A stretch of 64,000 nt of DNA, from positions 33,541,004 through 33,605,003 of the forward strand of contig OZ037765.1 in the NCBI GenBank assembly GCA_964035545.1, read 5' to 3'. The DNA comes from Bugula neritina. Lineage: Eukaryota > Bryozoa > Gymnolaemata > Cheilostomatida > Bugulidae. The position numbers and the translations under genes were made by a program. This document shows, piece after piece, positions 12,627 to 43,843 of the stretch (within the stretch, counting starts at the first letter, position 1; every line of letters begins with the position of its first letter). The notes below the pieces were generated by a model. That model was given only the letters and a program-made list of their open reading frames with translations, did no database searches and was not told where the DNA came from.

Positions 12627-15600
12627 ATGGAGGCTAAAATCCTCGCCAATCTTTCTGCAGGAATACCAACGTTTTCTGACTTTCTTTCAGAGCGACAGAG
12701 CTACAGACAGGTGCCCTCTCCTACCAAGTCTTTGGTCCCTGCTGACCTTAGTCCCTGGCCGTCTTTGTATGGCAGCACCCCTGCTGACCCTGACAACGAC
12801 TCACATCTAGGTCAGTACATACACAGGATCTACTGCAGAGAGTGTAGAGAGCAAGAGAACATGGCCGCTGCCAGCGGGCACTCCTCTGCTGCCACCAGCA
12901 CTGCCAACTCTCCCGGCTCTCAACCCGACAGCCCGCCACAAGCTCTGGTGGACAGGATGACTTTGGCAGAGAAAATCCCAGGTGAGTGAAGCACCATTTA
13001 AAGGTCATTGTTGAGCTGTACCAGTGTATTACTGGAGGTCATAAGTGTAGAGCTCATTTGCATGGCCAATGACTTGCCACTTGGCCTGGCACCACATTCT
13101 CTAGTGATAACACCCGGTTCAACGAACTCTGTAGTAGCCAGCCTTTGACTAATGAAGTGTGCAGCTTCGGCATTCTAATATATTTTAAGCCCCTGTTTGC
13201 CATGTTTAGCACTGATATTCGAATTTAGATGGTATCTACCCAACATGACAGAATATTTTGTTTGAAGTTTAGATTGGAAAGTGGAATCCTATTTGTATTC
13301 CACTGTGTAGATTATAACTCAGTGTGTAGGTTATAGTGTAACTTACATACTACCTGATGTATATGGTAGTCACTGTAAATACAGCTATAGACAGGTCATT
13401 CTGGTCTATATATTATCTTCTATGCACCCCTCACGAGTTGGAAGTTTGTATAATTCTTATGTGCAATACATTGCAGTGATAAACAGAAGGTTGATGTACA
13501 GAAGATCTCTTCCAGAGCTGGTTAGCGCTGGTATATACCCTAGTAAGTGTCATACAGTACATGTGATACCTTGTGATACCCTAGTAAGTGTCATACAGTA
13601 TATGTGATACCTTGTGGTACCCCAGTAAGTGTCATACAGTATATGTGATACCCTAGTAAGTGTCATACAGTATATGTGATACCTTATGATACCCCAGTAA
13701 GTGTCATACAGTATATGTGATACCTTATGATACCCTAGTAAGTGTCATACAGTATATGTGATACCCTAGTAAGTGTCATACAGTATATGTGATACCTTGT
13801 ATATTCTATGTGGTACCTTTTAAGTGAAATAAACTCAATTATGTTTTCTTACATAGTTTTAATCCTCCAACTCTGTTTGTAGCTTCACCACACGCCTTTG
13901 CTGGGCAGAGAGTGCTGCTGGAAAGAGCTAAGGTATACCTCCCCCACACTATTTATTATATTATTAAGGGTGCTAGGGCTAAATTTAGATAGAGAAAGTG
14001 GGCTCAGGACTCACTTCTTAGGAGTCTTTCCTATCAACTCTATCTTATAACTCATTTCAACTTAATATCTTGTAAATGATTATCTATATAATAGATGGCG
14101 GTATTGATACTGTATTAAACACATAAAATTAATATAAATTAATGTTCTGTTAGGTTTAGTACTCTATAACATAAGATAGTTGAGTGAGTAATACATTTCA
14201 CTATAAGTTAGTACATTTGCTGTTGGCCAAGTGCCGTCTGCACTGATATATTATAACTCTACTAGCAACTGTCTGCTGCCAATAATGATGCCGATAGATT
14301 CTGGTAGTAGCAGACTGCTTCCTTGCCGGTGCAGCAGCTCTTATACGCTGCCGATGGCCTGCAATCAGGGCTAATCTGTTTGAGCGAAGAGTTTATTGTT
14401 AAGTAACGTAAACTTTCCCTGTAGAATGGCAGGCAGCTGATCTCTTAGTTATATATAACCACTAAATTAACTCTGATATACAATAAACACAGCCTGCAGA
14501 GTACACCTACACAAGTATTTACATTACGTACTCAACTATGCAAACTTATGCAAGCCTGTAGTGTAAATACCGCTGTTGGTTGTTTATTTTTAATGTCATC
14601 ATTTAAACAAAAGAATAAAACATTCAAAAATTATTGTTTTTATATTTTCAAAAAAGGAGGGATTTATTTTAAGTGGTTTTTGCTTTATTAGATGGGTAAT
14701 GATTTGATGCAGTGTAGAGATGTAGCCACCCAGCTGTTGGTTTTATTTTCATGGGGAGATAAACCATTAGTAAAGTGTTTCATCCACTGCAATTTCCTAA
14801 TAATTATAATTAATATCAGCTCCATTCATTAGTGGGTAATGAGTCTGTTACTCTAATACACTGTACAACGTGTAATAAGAATGAAAGGTCTGTATAGGGA
14901 TAGCCTGCATATTACATGACTAGGGCGAATTGTATGTCTAAACTCTAAAGGTACTATATTATGTGGCCATAGGTAAGGCATGTGTTACTGTTTGTTCACA
15001 GGTGAAATATGTATTCCTAAGGCACATTTAGGTCATTGCATCCAGCGTTAGCTACCTGAGCCATTCTATAAATAGCATTTTATAAATACTTGTTAACTTA
15101 CTAACATACTTACAGTAGTAAGTTCAAGATGAGGCTATAAATCAGTATGTAATGTGTGTGTCTCAATATTTACAGACCGGTGATATACTGAAACATAAAA
15201 TAGAGCAAAGACCTGACAGAGGGTTCCTTGTTCAACAGCACATTCTTGAAGGTGAGTATATTGTACATATGTCTCAGCACCATATGGGCCAGGTATGTTA
15301 CCTCTGCACCGTATGGCCAGGTATGTTACATGTCTATGCACCATGTGTTTGTATATAATATATTCATGTCAGTTTATTCATATCTTCTATCTATTTACAT
15401 TTGGGTTGAAGTAAGTTCAGTGGAAACATTAAGTTACTCTATGAATATACGTACGTACTTGGTATTGCATTTGTCTTCTCTGTATATCTATCCAGATTGA
15501 GTTATACTGTAGCTGTTAGTTATGAAGGCAGCTTAATTCACTTTTAAGAAGTTGTATTCAATGAAGTTTATCTATTAGTTATGTCTGGTGGGGGACAAGC

Positions 15601-18600
15601 AGACAGTGGATATATAAATAGTTTCAAACATGGAGGAAATAGCTTCTTGGTGATATATTTCAAGTAAAGTTACTTGAATTATGTCATTGTTCATCGTTAC
15701 GTCTCTTTAAGTTGTAAAGATGTTAAGTTGCAGTCGCATTGATTGATAATCTAGTTGCAAAAAGTTGCAGCTTTTCCATGCTATGCAAATTCAAATTTTA
15801 TTTGAAATTGTGACTCCAAGTGAAGTTACGGTTAAACAAACAAGTGAGTCACGTGACAGTTTTATCAATTGGAATTTTAATTCACTCCATGACTCACTAA
15901 ACTACTGCAGCAGACGCTCCTATAACTTTGTCTGTATCCTTGTTAGATTCCAATGTGGATCCTTCCCTGCAAAGTGCGCAGAGACAGCTGAAAAAAGCCA
16001 AACTCACAGATGAGCTGAATGAGAAGCTGGCCCACAGGCCCGGTCCTCTCGAACTAGTAGAGCAACATATTTTGGAGGCGGATGACCCGATAAAAGCAGC
16101 TATAAGAGGTGCTGTGCTATCTGATCTCGTTTGTTTGCTTTTTTGACAATGTTGGCACTTAGTAAATACCAGTTAGTGTTGGTGTAGCATGGGATGAGTG
16201 GGGTAAGTCTAGTGGGCAATTTACTGCTCTAGATAATGTCAGCTTGCCTATAAAACCTGTTGGATTGCCCTTAACTTGTTGGATGTTGAGTAAACACTGC
16301 TCAACCTGTAAATATCAATACCACTTGTAGGACACAAATATCATCCTCTACATTAGTGCTGCAATAAACAGTAGTGATTAGTGTGTGGTAATTGTGTTGT
16401 TAGTCTGTATATTGCAGCCTTGTCTAGCAGCAATACTTATTGTCAAATTATAGAAGGGAAGCTCGACTTCCACAAAATAGAAGAGGGTGTCGAGCCTACG
16501 ACCATCCCTAAGTTGCCGTATGAGATAGAAAGTCCCAAATCTGGTCACTCGTCTCCAGAACCTGACTGTGACAATGACTCAAATAGCAGTGGTGCGGGCA
16601 GCACCGCGTCAACTGGGTTCGGCACAACTGCTGTGCCCACCCCACCTGATATCACTCCGTTACTTACAACTCCCTTGCACACCAGCATTACCATCGGTGG
16701 CAGAACCATTAAGATTCCAGTCACCACTCAATCCTTTACCAGCAGACCCTTCGCCGGCGCAATACCCCTGTCTGTCTCAGCGCCGTCACATCACCAGTTC
16801 ACGTCCATTCCACAAACTCACAAGCAACACCCGAGTAACTTTGGTGCCAACAGAAACAGCCGCCGCTCCAAGCAGTCTCGGCCCAAGAACCAGATGAAGC
16901 AACGAGTCATCAAGTTCCACGAGTACAAGGGGCCCACCACCTCTAAGTCCTCCCACACCAGTTCCGGTATCAACAGCTCCTTCGTCACCACCACCAGACC
17001 CGTGCAGAAACTGGACAATCTCACGCCCTACCAGGTGAGGGTCCAGCAGCAGCAGCTGTACCTGCAGTGTCAGCTGGAGGTCAAGTCCAAGGGGTCTCTG
17101 CCCCCCACGCTGCTCCTTCCACTTCAGGTGCCAACATCAACTGCCGCATCAATAATACAGCAGCAGTCTGTGTCAAAGGTCACACCGGAGTTTAGTCAGC
17201 CTCCCACGCCCGTAGAGCAGTTCAAGGCGGACAGGTTTGATTCCCCGGCTACTCCCAGACACCACACGGAGCCACCGAGAAGCCGGCCGCCGACACCTAG
17301 CCTGTCTACCAAGTCTCCCTCTCTGTCTCACATCAGCCGACCACATGCTCCTCTACACGTCACTCGCTCGCTCTCCCACCTTGAAGATATGAAAGTGTCC
17401 GACTTGAAGCTGGAGCTCCGCCAACGGAACCTCACTGTGTCGGGGCCGAAACCACAATTGATAGAGAGGCTGAGAATGCATCAAATGCAGGAACTGTCCT
17501 GTAAGTTCTTTTAGTATGTTTCCTGTTTTTGCTCTTCTAGTACTACTCTATTTATTCGCATCTGTATTTGTTATCCGGAAGTTCAGCTGGTCATAGTAAT
17601 TAACCTATTCTTAGAAACAGTAATATTGTGTAAGTTTAGTCATTGTATTTCATAATATGTGAGGCAACTTCTTCTATCTATTTTTTGGTATGTTACACCT
17701 TACTGCCTCTTTGTACACCTCTGCTTGCTTCTCCCGCAGCTAACGTCCGATCAGTAAGCACCTCCCACTCTGACTTGGGCTCCATCTCCAGCGTACAGAG
17801 TCTGTCAGAAGACATACTGATGGCCCCTCCCAGTGTGGCTAGTACGTCTGGTATGAGATCCCCGCCCTCCACGCCCTTCTCTCCTCATGACGAGGTGATG
17901 CGCTCCCCACCCTCTGTGCAGCCCAAGAACACCGGGGCTATGGACATTGATGAGAGCAGGTAATGTTTTGTTCCTGGCTGACGCAGGTAACAATCCTCTC
18001 TACTTAGCAATGCTTCCATTGCTTCATCACTGAGTATAACTGAGTGTATCGTAACAGGAAATACTGGGTTTCTAGCCCAGTGGTCTTCTAGTAATTGTTA
18101 ATTACTTGTAATGCAGGTGTTGTATTACGATGATTGTAGGAAATGTTTTATTCATACTTGCCATTGACGTGTTGCAGCTGTAGTTTGTACTCTTGATGGT
18201 CATTTTGATTCTAAAGATGTAGGCTCAGTTCCAAAGACTTATGCGTGTGTTTTGCAGCAACCCCCCAACAAAAAGTACTGCTGAGATAGTGAGAGAACAG
18301 GCTAAGACGATAGAAGAGCTACAGGTACGTGTGTACTCTCAGAGTGTATTCTGTATAATAGTTGTGTTGATGAATCTTCAGAATGTAGAGTAGTGGAAGT
18401 TTGACCATTCATGCATATCTCTCATTCTTATATAAATACCGACAGTAATCTGGCAACTTTGCATTTAATCACTTTAACAATCTTAACAGTTCTGTAACAG
18501 TTCAATTTAAATCAGCGCTGTTCACTTCAGTTATGGGACATGCATTGGCTTGTTTTACTTTAACTTTTGCTGATTACATATTGTCAGTCATGGTTGTCAG

Positions 18601-20894
18601 TTACAAATAAGTGTCAGCGACTCATAGGTGTCAGTTACTCATAGGTGTCAGTTACTCATAGGTGTCAGTTACTCATAGGTGTCAGTTACTCATAGGTGTC
18701 AGTTACTCATAGGTGTCAGTTACTCATAGGTGTCAGTCTGTTGCAGAGAACTCTCCTCCAGTGCAGGCAGCAGCTCAGCATGACTCAGCTGCCGTTTGTC
18801 GTGCCTCAGAGCCCTGCCCCTTCGACAGCAGAGTCAGCCGCTGAGCTCCAGTCTCCCCGGTCAGTTCAGCAACCTGTTCAACAGCTGACAGCGCAGCAAC
18901 CCGTTCAACAGCTGACAGCGCAGCAACCCGTTCAACAGCTGACAGCGCAGCAAGTGCAAGCTCTGTTCCAGCAGCAGCAGTCTGTTCAGCTGCCTCGACA
19001 GCAGTTGACTCAGGTATTCAGTCAGCAGGATTCACCTGTGGATATCACAGACAAGCAGGTGTACCTCGCCACTCCAGATGGCAAGATGACAGCGTATAAA
19101 GTCATCCTACATACGGGCAAGGGGTCTCTACCCCAGTCTAAACCTGAGCAGTCCACCTCTGGGCAGTAAGTACTGTATATACACTGTGTGTACATGTGTG
19201 TATGATTTCTACTGCAGTCATACAGAGCACTGTAGCATTGTGTAGTACATATTGTATAGTATATATTGTATAGTATATATTGTATAGTATATATTGTATA
19301 GTATATATTGTATAGTATATATTGTATAGTATATATTGTATAGTATATAGTATATATTGTATAGTATATATTGTATAGTATATACTGTACAGTATATGTT
19401 GTATAGTATATACTGTATAGTATATATTGTATACTGTATAGTATATACTGTTACATTACGTACTGTTACATTACATACTGTTACATTACATACTCTTACA
19501 TTACGTACTGTTACATTACGTACTCTTACATTACATACTCTTACATTACATACTGTTACATTACGTACTGTTACATTACGTACTGTTACGTTACATACTG
19601 TTACATTACGTACTGTTACTCATAGAGCTAACTATTTATTTCGTAGACTCTCTGCACCAATATCCCAGCAGACGTCTACTGTAGATGATGTATTTGAGGA
19701 AGGCAACAGTTTCCTAGCTGAAAGTGTACCAAACTCTAAGCCGGTAATCATTGCTTTCACTTGTGTATACCGGCAGCGTTGTGAGAGTGAACTAAAGGCA
19801 GCATACTTGAACATGAATCAGTGATGTAATGTTGAGAGATGTTATAATTACACAGGGCATGTTAAGTATGCTGTGTAGCATATTGCAGGATTACTAATCA
19901 TAATAATACAGGCACCTGCAAGCACATAATAAACTATTTTAATATTTCTACAGATACCTGCACAAGTCAAAGAAGATGACACTGGTGCTCGTAGAGGCAT
20001 TAATGTGGACGATGTCCTCGAAGTATTGATACGAACTGGAGGTATGTAGTAGCATTGTAGACACATTTCCTGTGTGCAAGTTGTCTAGGACATTATACAG
20101 GAGCTTCCTTGTCTGTCACTCACACCCCCCCCCCCCCCCCTGTTCGAGTGATTTCCAAATCTCTTGGTGTACAAATGCTTAGTAAAAAGTATATACCATA
20201 CATAGACCTCCAGAAACTGAAATACAATTGTCCTAAAGTTATCTGAAAGATGCATGGCACATCTACTTGAAGATGTTTCAACATATGTGTAGAATTATGA
20301 CTCTTATTTGGAGCTGCAGTAGCTGAAAAGACAACTCCACTTGATGTTATTCCTATTTCATCTCAAGCCTGTTGTGTTTTTGTAGAAATAGACGAGAAAA
20401 TGATTGAAAATGGTGGTAATAATACTAATATGCACAACGGCATCACATCAAATGGTTCCCAGACAAATGACATTGAAGCAAGTAGTTCCGGTGTTGGAAA
20501 TTCCAATCTTGAGATATCTACTAATGGTAATAGTACGACTCATCCCACCCTTGATCTCCATGACTCTTTGTCACCATTTCTGGACATGGAGTGGGCAGAC
20601 AGTGATCAAACTGACAGCTACCTGGACTTACATGATAGACCACAAACCTCTTTAGATAGTAATGACAATGAGTTTAGGTATGATAATAATTTGGATTGGT
20701 TGTCTGACGTAATATCTATGGATTCGATGACTCCTAACGACAAGAATGTTCAGCCATCTTATAATTATACCCTGGAAGACATGTCTTCGCTCTCTGATCC
20801 CATTCTCACGCCCAAACCCAATGATATGCTCAACATATTTGAAATTGATGATTGTGATTACAGAACAACATCTAGTTCAGGCATCAATTGGTAA
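12627..20894 (+). CDS. MRTF: Myocardin-related transcription factor (SRF coactivator)
   Basis: Actin-regulated coactivator of serum response factor: G-actin binds its RPEL motifs, and actin polymerisation frees it to enter the nucleus. Eleven exons join in phase: 12627-12981, 13883-13932, 15176-15251, 15947-16108, 16454-17500, 17740-17959, 18258-18324, 18747-19165, 19647-19743, 19954-20041, 20386-20894. They give 1030 codons including stop. Domains: a degenerate first RPEL (about 105-128); RPEL 2 (140-159, core RPDRGFLV); RPEL 3 (184-203, core RPGPLELV); a basic nuclear-localisation region (RSKQSRPKNQMKQRVIKFHE); a Gln-rich segment (VQQQQLYLQCQ); a SAP domain (524-558, MKVSDLKLELRQRNL); a leucine-zipper-like helix (about 645-669); a conserved VDDVLEVLIRTGEID motif (about 846-862); and an acidic C-terminal activation region (DMEWADSDQTDSYLDL). 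This order is diagnostic of the family. Exon 8 carries a 9-residue Gln-rich tandem repeat. Confidence 0.94.
13540..13797 (+). repeat. Intronic minisatellite carrying splice-donor-like sequence
   Basis: Inside MRTF intron 1, a unit of about 31-41 bp (core CCTAGTAAGTGTCATACAG then TATATGTGATAC, with or without CTTGTGATAC) recurs about seven times. Every unit contains AGTAAGT, a near-perfect 5' splice-site consensus. Confidence 0.85.
18622..18740 (+). repeat. 17-bp tandem repeat abutting an MRTF splice acceptor
   Basis: About seven head-to-tail copies of GGTGTCAGTTACTCATA in MRTF intron 7. The last copy runs straight into the acceptor TCTGTTGCAG of exon 8, so the array occupies the usual branch-point and polypyrimidine region. 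Confidence 0.88.
18867..18947 (+). repeat. In-frame 27-bp triplication in MRTF exon 8
   Basis: Three near-identical 27-nt units encode a nine-residue repeat of type QQPVQQLTA in the glutamine-rich region after the leucine zipper. Only a C/T change in the first unit was noticed, which suggests a recent expansion that kept the reading frame. Confidence 0.9.
19230..19625 (+). repeat. AT-rich and CTGTTACATTACGTA tandem arrays in MRTF intron 8
   Basis: First about 220 bp of GTATAGTATATATT-type repeats, then about 170 bp of 14-15-bp CTGTTACATTACGTA / CTCTTACATTACATA repeats ending shortly before the acceptor of exon 9. The long open frame across this tract is a repeat artefact. Confidence 0.88.
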
Positions 20895-20981
20895 ATTTTG
20901 TTAGTCAAAATCACTTTTAAGCTCAATAACTACTAGAAAATTTATTTTTGTACATTCTTGGATGCCGATTTTTCCATTCTA

Positions 20982-20991
20982 AATAAATAAA
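20982..20991 (+). terminator. Polyadenylation signal of the MRTF gene
   Basis: Two overlapping AATAAA hexamers (AATAAATAAA) about 90 bp after the MRTF stop codon, followed by a GTGTTT-containing segment. This suits a short 3' UTR. Confidence 0.7.
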
Positions 20992-21704
20992 GTGTTTAGA
21001 TCTCCTTGCTTGGATGGTATTTCAATTGGACTTATAGATTATGGTAGCAAGTTAAAATCAATTATGGCCTTTGATTACCAGGATAAACATGAACTAATGC
21101 AGGCGCTGTGGTGCCTGTTGCATAATGTCGTTTATTTTTTGGTGCTATGACAACAAAACTACCAGACATTAAGCTGGTTTATGTAAGGAAGGACTTATGA
21201 AGCAACACAGCTTTACATATTACTCTTATTTTCCCCTCTATTTTTTCAATAGTCATGTAATATATGATGTATATTTCTTTGCTTAGAGTTATGTTCTCTT
21301 GTGTGTGGTAACTGTATGGGTAACTAAATACCTGATCAGTTTGACCAACAGTAGCGACATTCCAATTGTGAATAGTTAATTCTAAACTTACTGATATTTA
21401 TCTGCTTAAAATCACCTTCATTTTGAGTTCCTTTTGTATTTTTTTATAAAATAATAATTACTTTCGGCCATTTAGATTGCATAGCATCAGGTCTATTTTA
21501 TTTGAAAATCTATAATACAAGGAAAAATTATATAAAAACATTTTAAGAAAAAAGTTATTATCAAATAAATGTATTCAAAATTCTAAACTTTTTAATCAAT
21601 TATTATTGACGTACTCCCAATTTCCAACGCACAGCATTCTGTTCAAAATTAGTTTGGTCACAATGGTAGTACAAAATGTATGAATACACTATTTAAATTA
21701 GGAG
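20992..21704. other. Convergent intergenic region between MRTF and ATPSCKMT
   Basis: The two genes converge here. The left part follows the MRTF 3' UTR. The right part should contain the 3' UTR of the minus-strand methyltransferase gene; TTTATT at about 21496-21501 is AATAAA on the minus strand and could be its poly(A) signal. No other gene seen. Confidence 0.5.
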
Positions 21705-22358
21705 TCATTTGCTGCTGAAGATATCATAACTCCAAACTTTATCTATACCTTCTCCCTTTTCCATTAATGGCTTCCAATTGGGCAAAGGGAATCGACATGC
21801 AATTATTAAACCGTCATTTTTTAGTTCCGTTTTAAATTTTTGTTCCAATTCAACCATTAAACTTTCAACACCAAAAACCACTATATTATCATAATGTTTT
21901 AGATCAGTCTTAAAGATGTCTCTTTTATAGAAGTTCATTGACTGTCTTGGTATGGCGTTTCGCAGTCTCCACTTGGTAAACTTTGAATACCAAACAAGCC
22001 ATGAGTTTAGCTCCACCCCATCTGCAGTAGATATATTCAAACTACTGTCTTTTGAAACATTTTGTTTCATAATTGAAAACAATATCCGGCCATCACCACT
22101 TCCCAGATCTACGATACTTCCTGAACGCCCTTTCAAGCAACTTATCACATTAGTGATCTGCTGCTCAGTAGCTGGAACAAATGGTAAACATATCTTGCGA
22201 AATCCAGGCAGTAAAAACGGAATTGTCAGTCCGTATATCAGAGCAGCTGCACCAGCTCCAACAGCCAGCACTGTTTTTCCTGCAGACGTCAGTTTCGGTG
22301 GCTGTGATTGCAGACCTTGTCGATGAATTTCTTCACATTCTTTGCATTCCTCCTTCAT
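21705..22358 (-). CDS. ATPSCKMT: ATP synthase c-subunit lysine N-methyltransferase (FAM173 family)
   Basis: In vertebrates this mitochondrial inner-membrane enzyme trimethylates a lysine of the ATP synthase c subunit using S-adenosylmethionine. Here it is a single exon of 217 codons from ATG at 22358; the open frame extends upstream but without another ATG. Near the N-terminus is a hydrophobic membrane segment (VLAVGAGAAALIYGL), followed by family signature LPFVPATEQQI, SAM-binding motif I IVDLGSGDGRI, the acidic/aromatic motif GVELNSWLVWYSKF, motif NIVVFGVESLM, IIACRFPLPNW, and the C-terminal signature GEGIDKVWSYD. The length is close to the human protein. It ends convergent with MRTF. No break seen. 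An untranslated or short coding 5' exon upstream cannot be excluded. Confidence 0.9.
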   Translation of the reverse strand: MKEECKECEEIHRQGLQSQPPKLTSAGKTVLAVGAGAAALIYGLTIPFLLPGFRKICLPFVPATEQQITNVISCLKGRSGSIVDLGSGDGRILFSIMKQNVSKDSSLNISTADGVELNSWLVWYSKFTKWRLRNAIPRQSMNFYKRDIFKTDLKHYDNIVVFGVESLMVELEQKFKTELKNDGLIIACRFPLPNWKPLMEKGEGIDKVWSYDIFSSK

Positions 22359-24138
22359 CACGTATGACCAAACTATAACATAATGTTTTCTACAATTAAC
22401 ACAGATGGGCAATCCAACTCACTGGGTATTAAATTACACGCATTTTTAGTTGAAATTATGATGTTAACTGGGGTTAAAAATTAAGCACAACGACGATGAT
22501 TTACTCACTGAAGTCTTTTACCTGTAGAAATTTAAATCATGAAAACATAGGTATATCTCGGTTTGCACTGAATAAAGTTATAACAACTTTATTGATGAAT
22601 TAGTTCTAAGTCACTAACTTAATAAGAGCCCCAAAGTATAGATAGTGATACTCTATCCTAAAAACAACCAATTCAATAAGTATCAGTATGTAATAATACC
22701 AAACTAGTGATCTAGACAATGACTATGTCAATATTCAAAATGAATACTGGCATAATGATAATCATAATAAGAATAATGAAAACTAAAATTTAGTATATCT
22801 AGAATTAATTTATGATTCGATGTCGTATAATTAAGAATCACACTTACAGTTACAGCATGAACTAAACTCTCATTTTGATTGCAATTTTCATTTTGGCAGC
22901 AATACTAATAGTAATAGGCATACTTGTGGTAATACTTATACTCATAGTAATGATAAATACTAATAGTAATTATCCCAATAATTATACTTATAGTTATAAT
23001 AATTATTATAATAGCAATCACTATCAGTAAGACTAAGAGTAATGCTCACAGCGATGCCAACTGCAAGTAGGCTACACTAAGTCTAATGAGGATTGAGTCT
23101 GATATTCATCTCATACACATAGTGATACTGATAGTCATACTCATACTAATACTCGTACTGATATTCATATCAATAACTATATGTTATAACTATAAGTATA
23201 GGCTAAAAGTGATAAGGTGTAAATATTACTATTACCATTACATTAGACTTAGTATAACATCAACTATTACCTGTAAGTGTAAGTCTAACACTAACAGTAT
23301 AACTAGAACTCAAACTCTCACTATGGCTATAACAATAACTATAAGTATAACATTAACTATAAGTCAGAATTAGAATAACTATAAGTTAATGTATAAGTAT
23401 AACATTAACTTAATCATTAACGTTTACTTTAAGTTTAAGTTTAACTTAAACTATAACTTAGAAGTTCAAGTTAGAGTATCTAACTATTTTTATTCTAATT
23501 TTGGCAACAGCCGGCACCAGTTTTACTTTCTGTGTGACAATAGGTAAGTTTGATGTAAATTTCAACATGAATATGGACATCAAATTAAATATAATAACTA
23601 TAACTTAAGACGTACGTAGCACTAACTGCTTTACTACCATAATTTAAATTATAATACTTTTAATTTTTAAAGCACGCTAATGCAAAGGGGTTGCTAGAAA
23701 CAGCACCGTCAAGGTGGTCACCAGTTGAAAATTTGACCGTGGGATTCAGACTGCACTCAGCCACCCCCAAATTGATGCGGCTTCTAGCGGTTTTTTTATG
23801 CACTTTGCTGTGAGTAAAGAACCTAACCACCTCCTCCTTTTATTTGTTAACCACTCACCCAATAGCTGCTTAGTATTTTGTTTGTAAACTAAAGCACATG
23901 GATCTCCGCATGTTGAAAAGCGATATCTGAACAGCTGGTTCGTAACCATCTGCTTGGTCAACCCGAACATTTATAAGTCATTTGACACCAGACGACTGAT
24001 ACTTAGTTTCTATTTTACTTAGCTGACTTAACTTTATTGGATAATTAAAGTATTCTTTTGTGTGCAAGTAGCATTAAATTCTGACTCTGGTAGCAATGAG
24101 CACATGTTGATCATGTGTTGTAGTTTATCAAGTGGGCT
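22359..24138. other. Intergenic DNA with diffuse short repeats
   Basis: Upstream of ATPSCKMT. 22860-23480 is rich in ATACTAATAGTAAT / CATAGTGATACTGATAG-like and ACTATAAGTATAAC-like imperfect repeats. The short minus open frame at 23746-23970 has no recognised family. No gene seen. Confidence 0.5.
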
Positions 24139-24526
<388 letters not shown>

Positions 24527-26300
24527 GTGTGTCGCAATGCTAAAACTCAACTCTTTGCAAGTGTACTAGAGAGAGAACAGAAGTAAGTAAAGAGTATATT
24601 TAAACAATAATTATACAAGTAAGATAATTACAGGAAAACCAACTAACATTGATAGAGATTGTACATTGGTTATCGTAATAGCATTATATCCAGTAGCCCA
24701 GTGTGCTTGGGAGCTGGAAGGTCCTCCTTATAAAGGCTGCTGGTAGAGAGTGCAGCATTTTACAGAGTAGCGGCCCAAAGGAATTCCATTATATAGTTTT
24801 ATTATAATACAATTGCCTTGACGCATTGCCGTGGTTCTAACCACGGCCCAGGGAAGGGAGTAGCACAACATGTTCCATGGCCATCACACATGCTAGTTTG
24901 AATGTTACTATAAAATATTAGAATAGGTACTCTTGTAGGTATTCTTGGTCTGCTACAGAATTGTCCATAGCATAATCAGCAAAGCAAGTGAGGAGAGGGT
25001 ACCATGTAGTATAATTCTTAGACCTTGTGTGGCTGTCAACACAGCTGTGATTCAGTAATTAAAGTGCTAATCTAGCATGATGCTATAGCTGTTTAAACTA
25101 AATAATCATATCTTATAAAAGTCATCAGCGATGCCAGAAAGTGCATCATATCTCCTCTTCTGTCATATTAAACAGACTCCAAGTTATGATGCCAGCTAGC
25201 TTTAAGTTAATTTTAACCTGCATATAGAGCTCATAACACAGAGTTCTCACATTGATTGTGGCTGTAGGGGGACATGCATTGTTTCATATTAGTAGAACAC
25301 GGCCTCATGTTTTACTTCATTCACTCCTTTAAATGAAAACAATTGATTTTTCTAAAAACCTTTAGTAAGTAATGGAAACTAGTTGATTAGTAATTTTGTG
25401 GCTTCATAATATATATTTAGCTGAATTGTTATGCAGTAAAACATTTGGTCAAAGTTTCTAAATATAGCTTCTACATAATAGATATAAAAATGTTTTACAC
25501 AAATCAAGATGGAGATTAGTAAATATGAGCATCAAACTAGCTGCTAATATAGTCATGTGTATCTATCTATAAAACCATGCAAGTAATTCAAAGTAGAGAA
25601 GTATCATAAACCACAAACCAACAAGTCACAATTCTAATGCAGAAAAAAGAAATCATGGAACTGAGGTTACAATATAATAGAACTAAAAATTCTAGTAAAG
25701 TATTAATAGAAATAATATGATAGGCTCCAGGAGCAGATGCAACAGCTTCAGTTTAAGCACTTAGTAACACGTCTTCTATTATTACAACGTTATAAAATGC
25801 TGATAAAAATAAGTTTTACGCACCAAAGACATAGAAAAATTGGAAGATTAGTTTTTAAGTTAAAATGCAGATTTCATGTAGTTAAATATTGCGTAGTCAG
25901 AATTGTATAGATATTAGCATATATCAATACCTAAACTACTAGTTAATGCAGCCGCAGCATTATTAGCTAAATTTTATAAATAACTTGGTATAATAAGACA
26001 AAATTAAAGTACTAGTGTCAACAAAATCTGCTTAACTTCTAATATGTTATAGTAAATACAACCCATAATGTATACAGAAGCAAAGTTGACAGTCAAAGTT
26101 ATTAGAATGAAGCTGTAAAACTAAAAGCAAGTTATTGCTAGTTTGGCTAAAGTTTATATCAGCATGGAAGTGACTATGTGACATGTACACACAGTGCTCT
26201 CAGTTTGTGATGTGCCATATATGATGTCATGTCATGTGACTGTGACAGCAGGAAACTGGTATGACACACTGTCCAATGGGCTCAGTTCACTGAGAATACA
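24527..26300. other. Intergenic DNA downstream of the Roco-caspase gene
   Basis: AT-rich, no recognised gene or repeat family. The 3' UTR of the minus-strand Roco-caspase gene must begin at about 26300, but no clear minus-strand AATAAA was seen close to the stop. Confidence 0.5.

Positions 26301-43843
<17,543 letters not shown>

Noticed and set aside
19357-19824. 155-residue open frame in MRTF intron 8
   Set aside because: Its first two thirds are tandem-repeat translation. Only 19647-19743 is a real exon.
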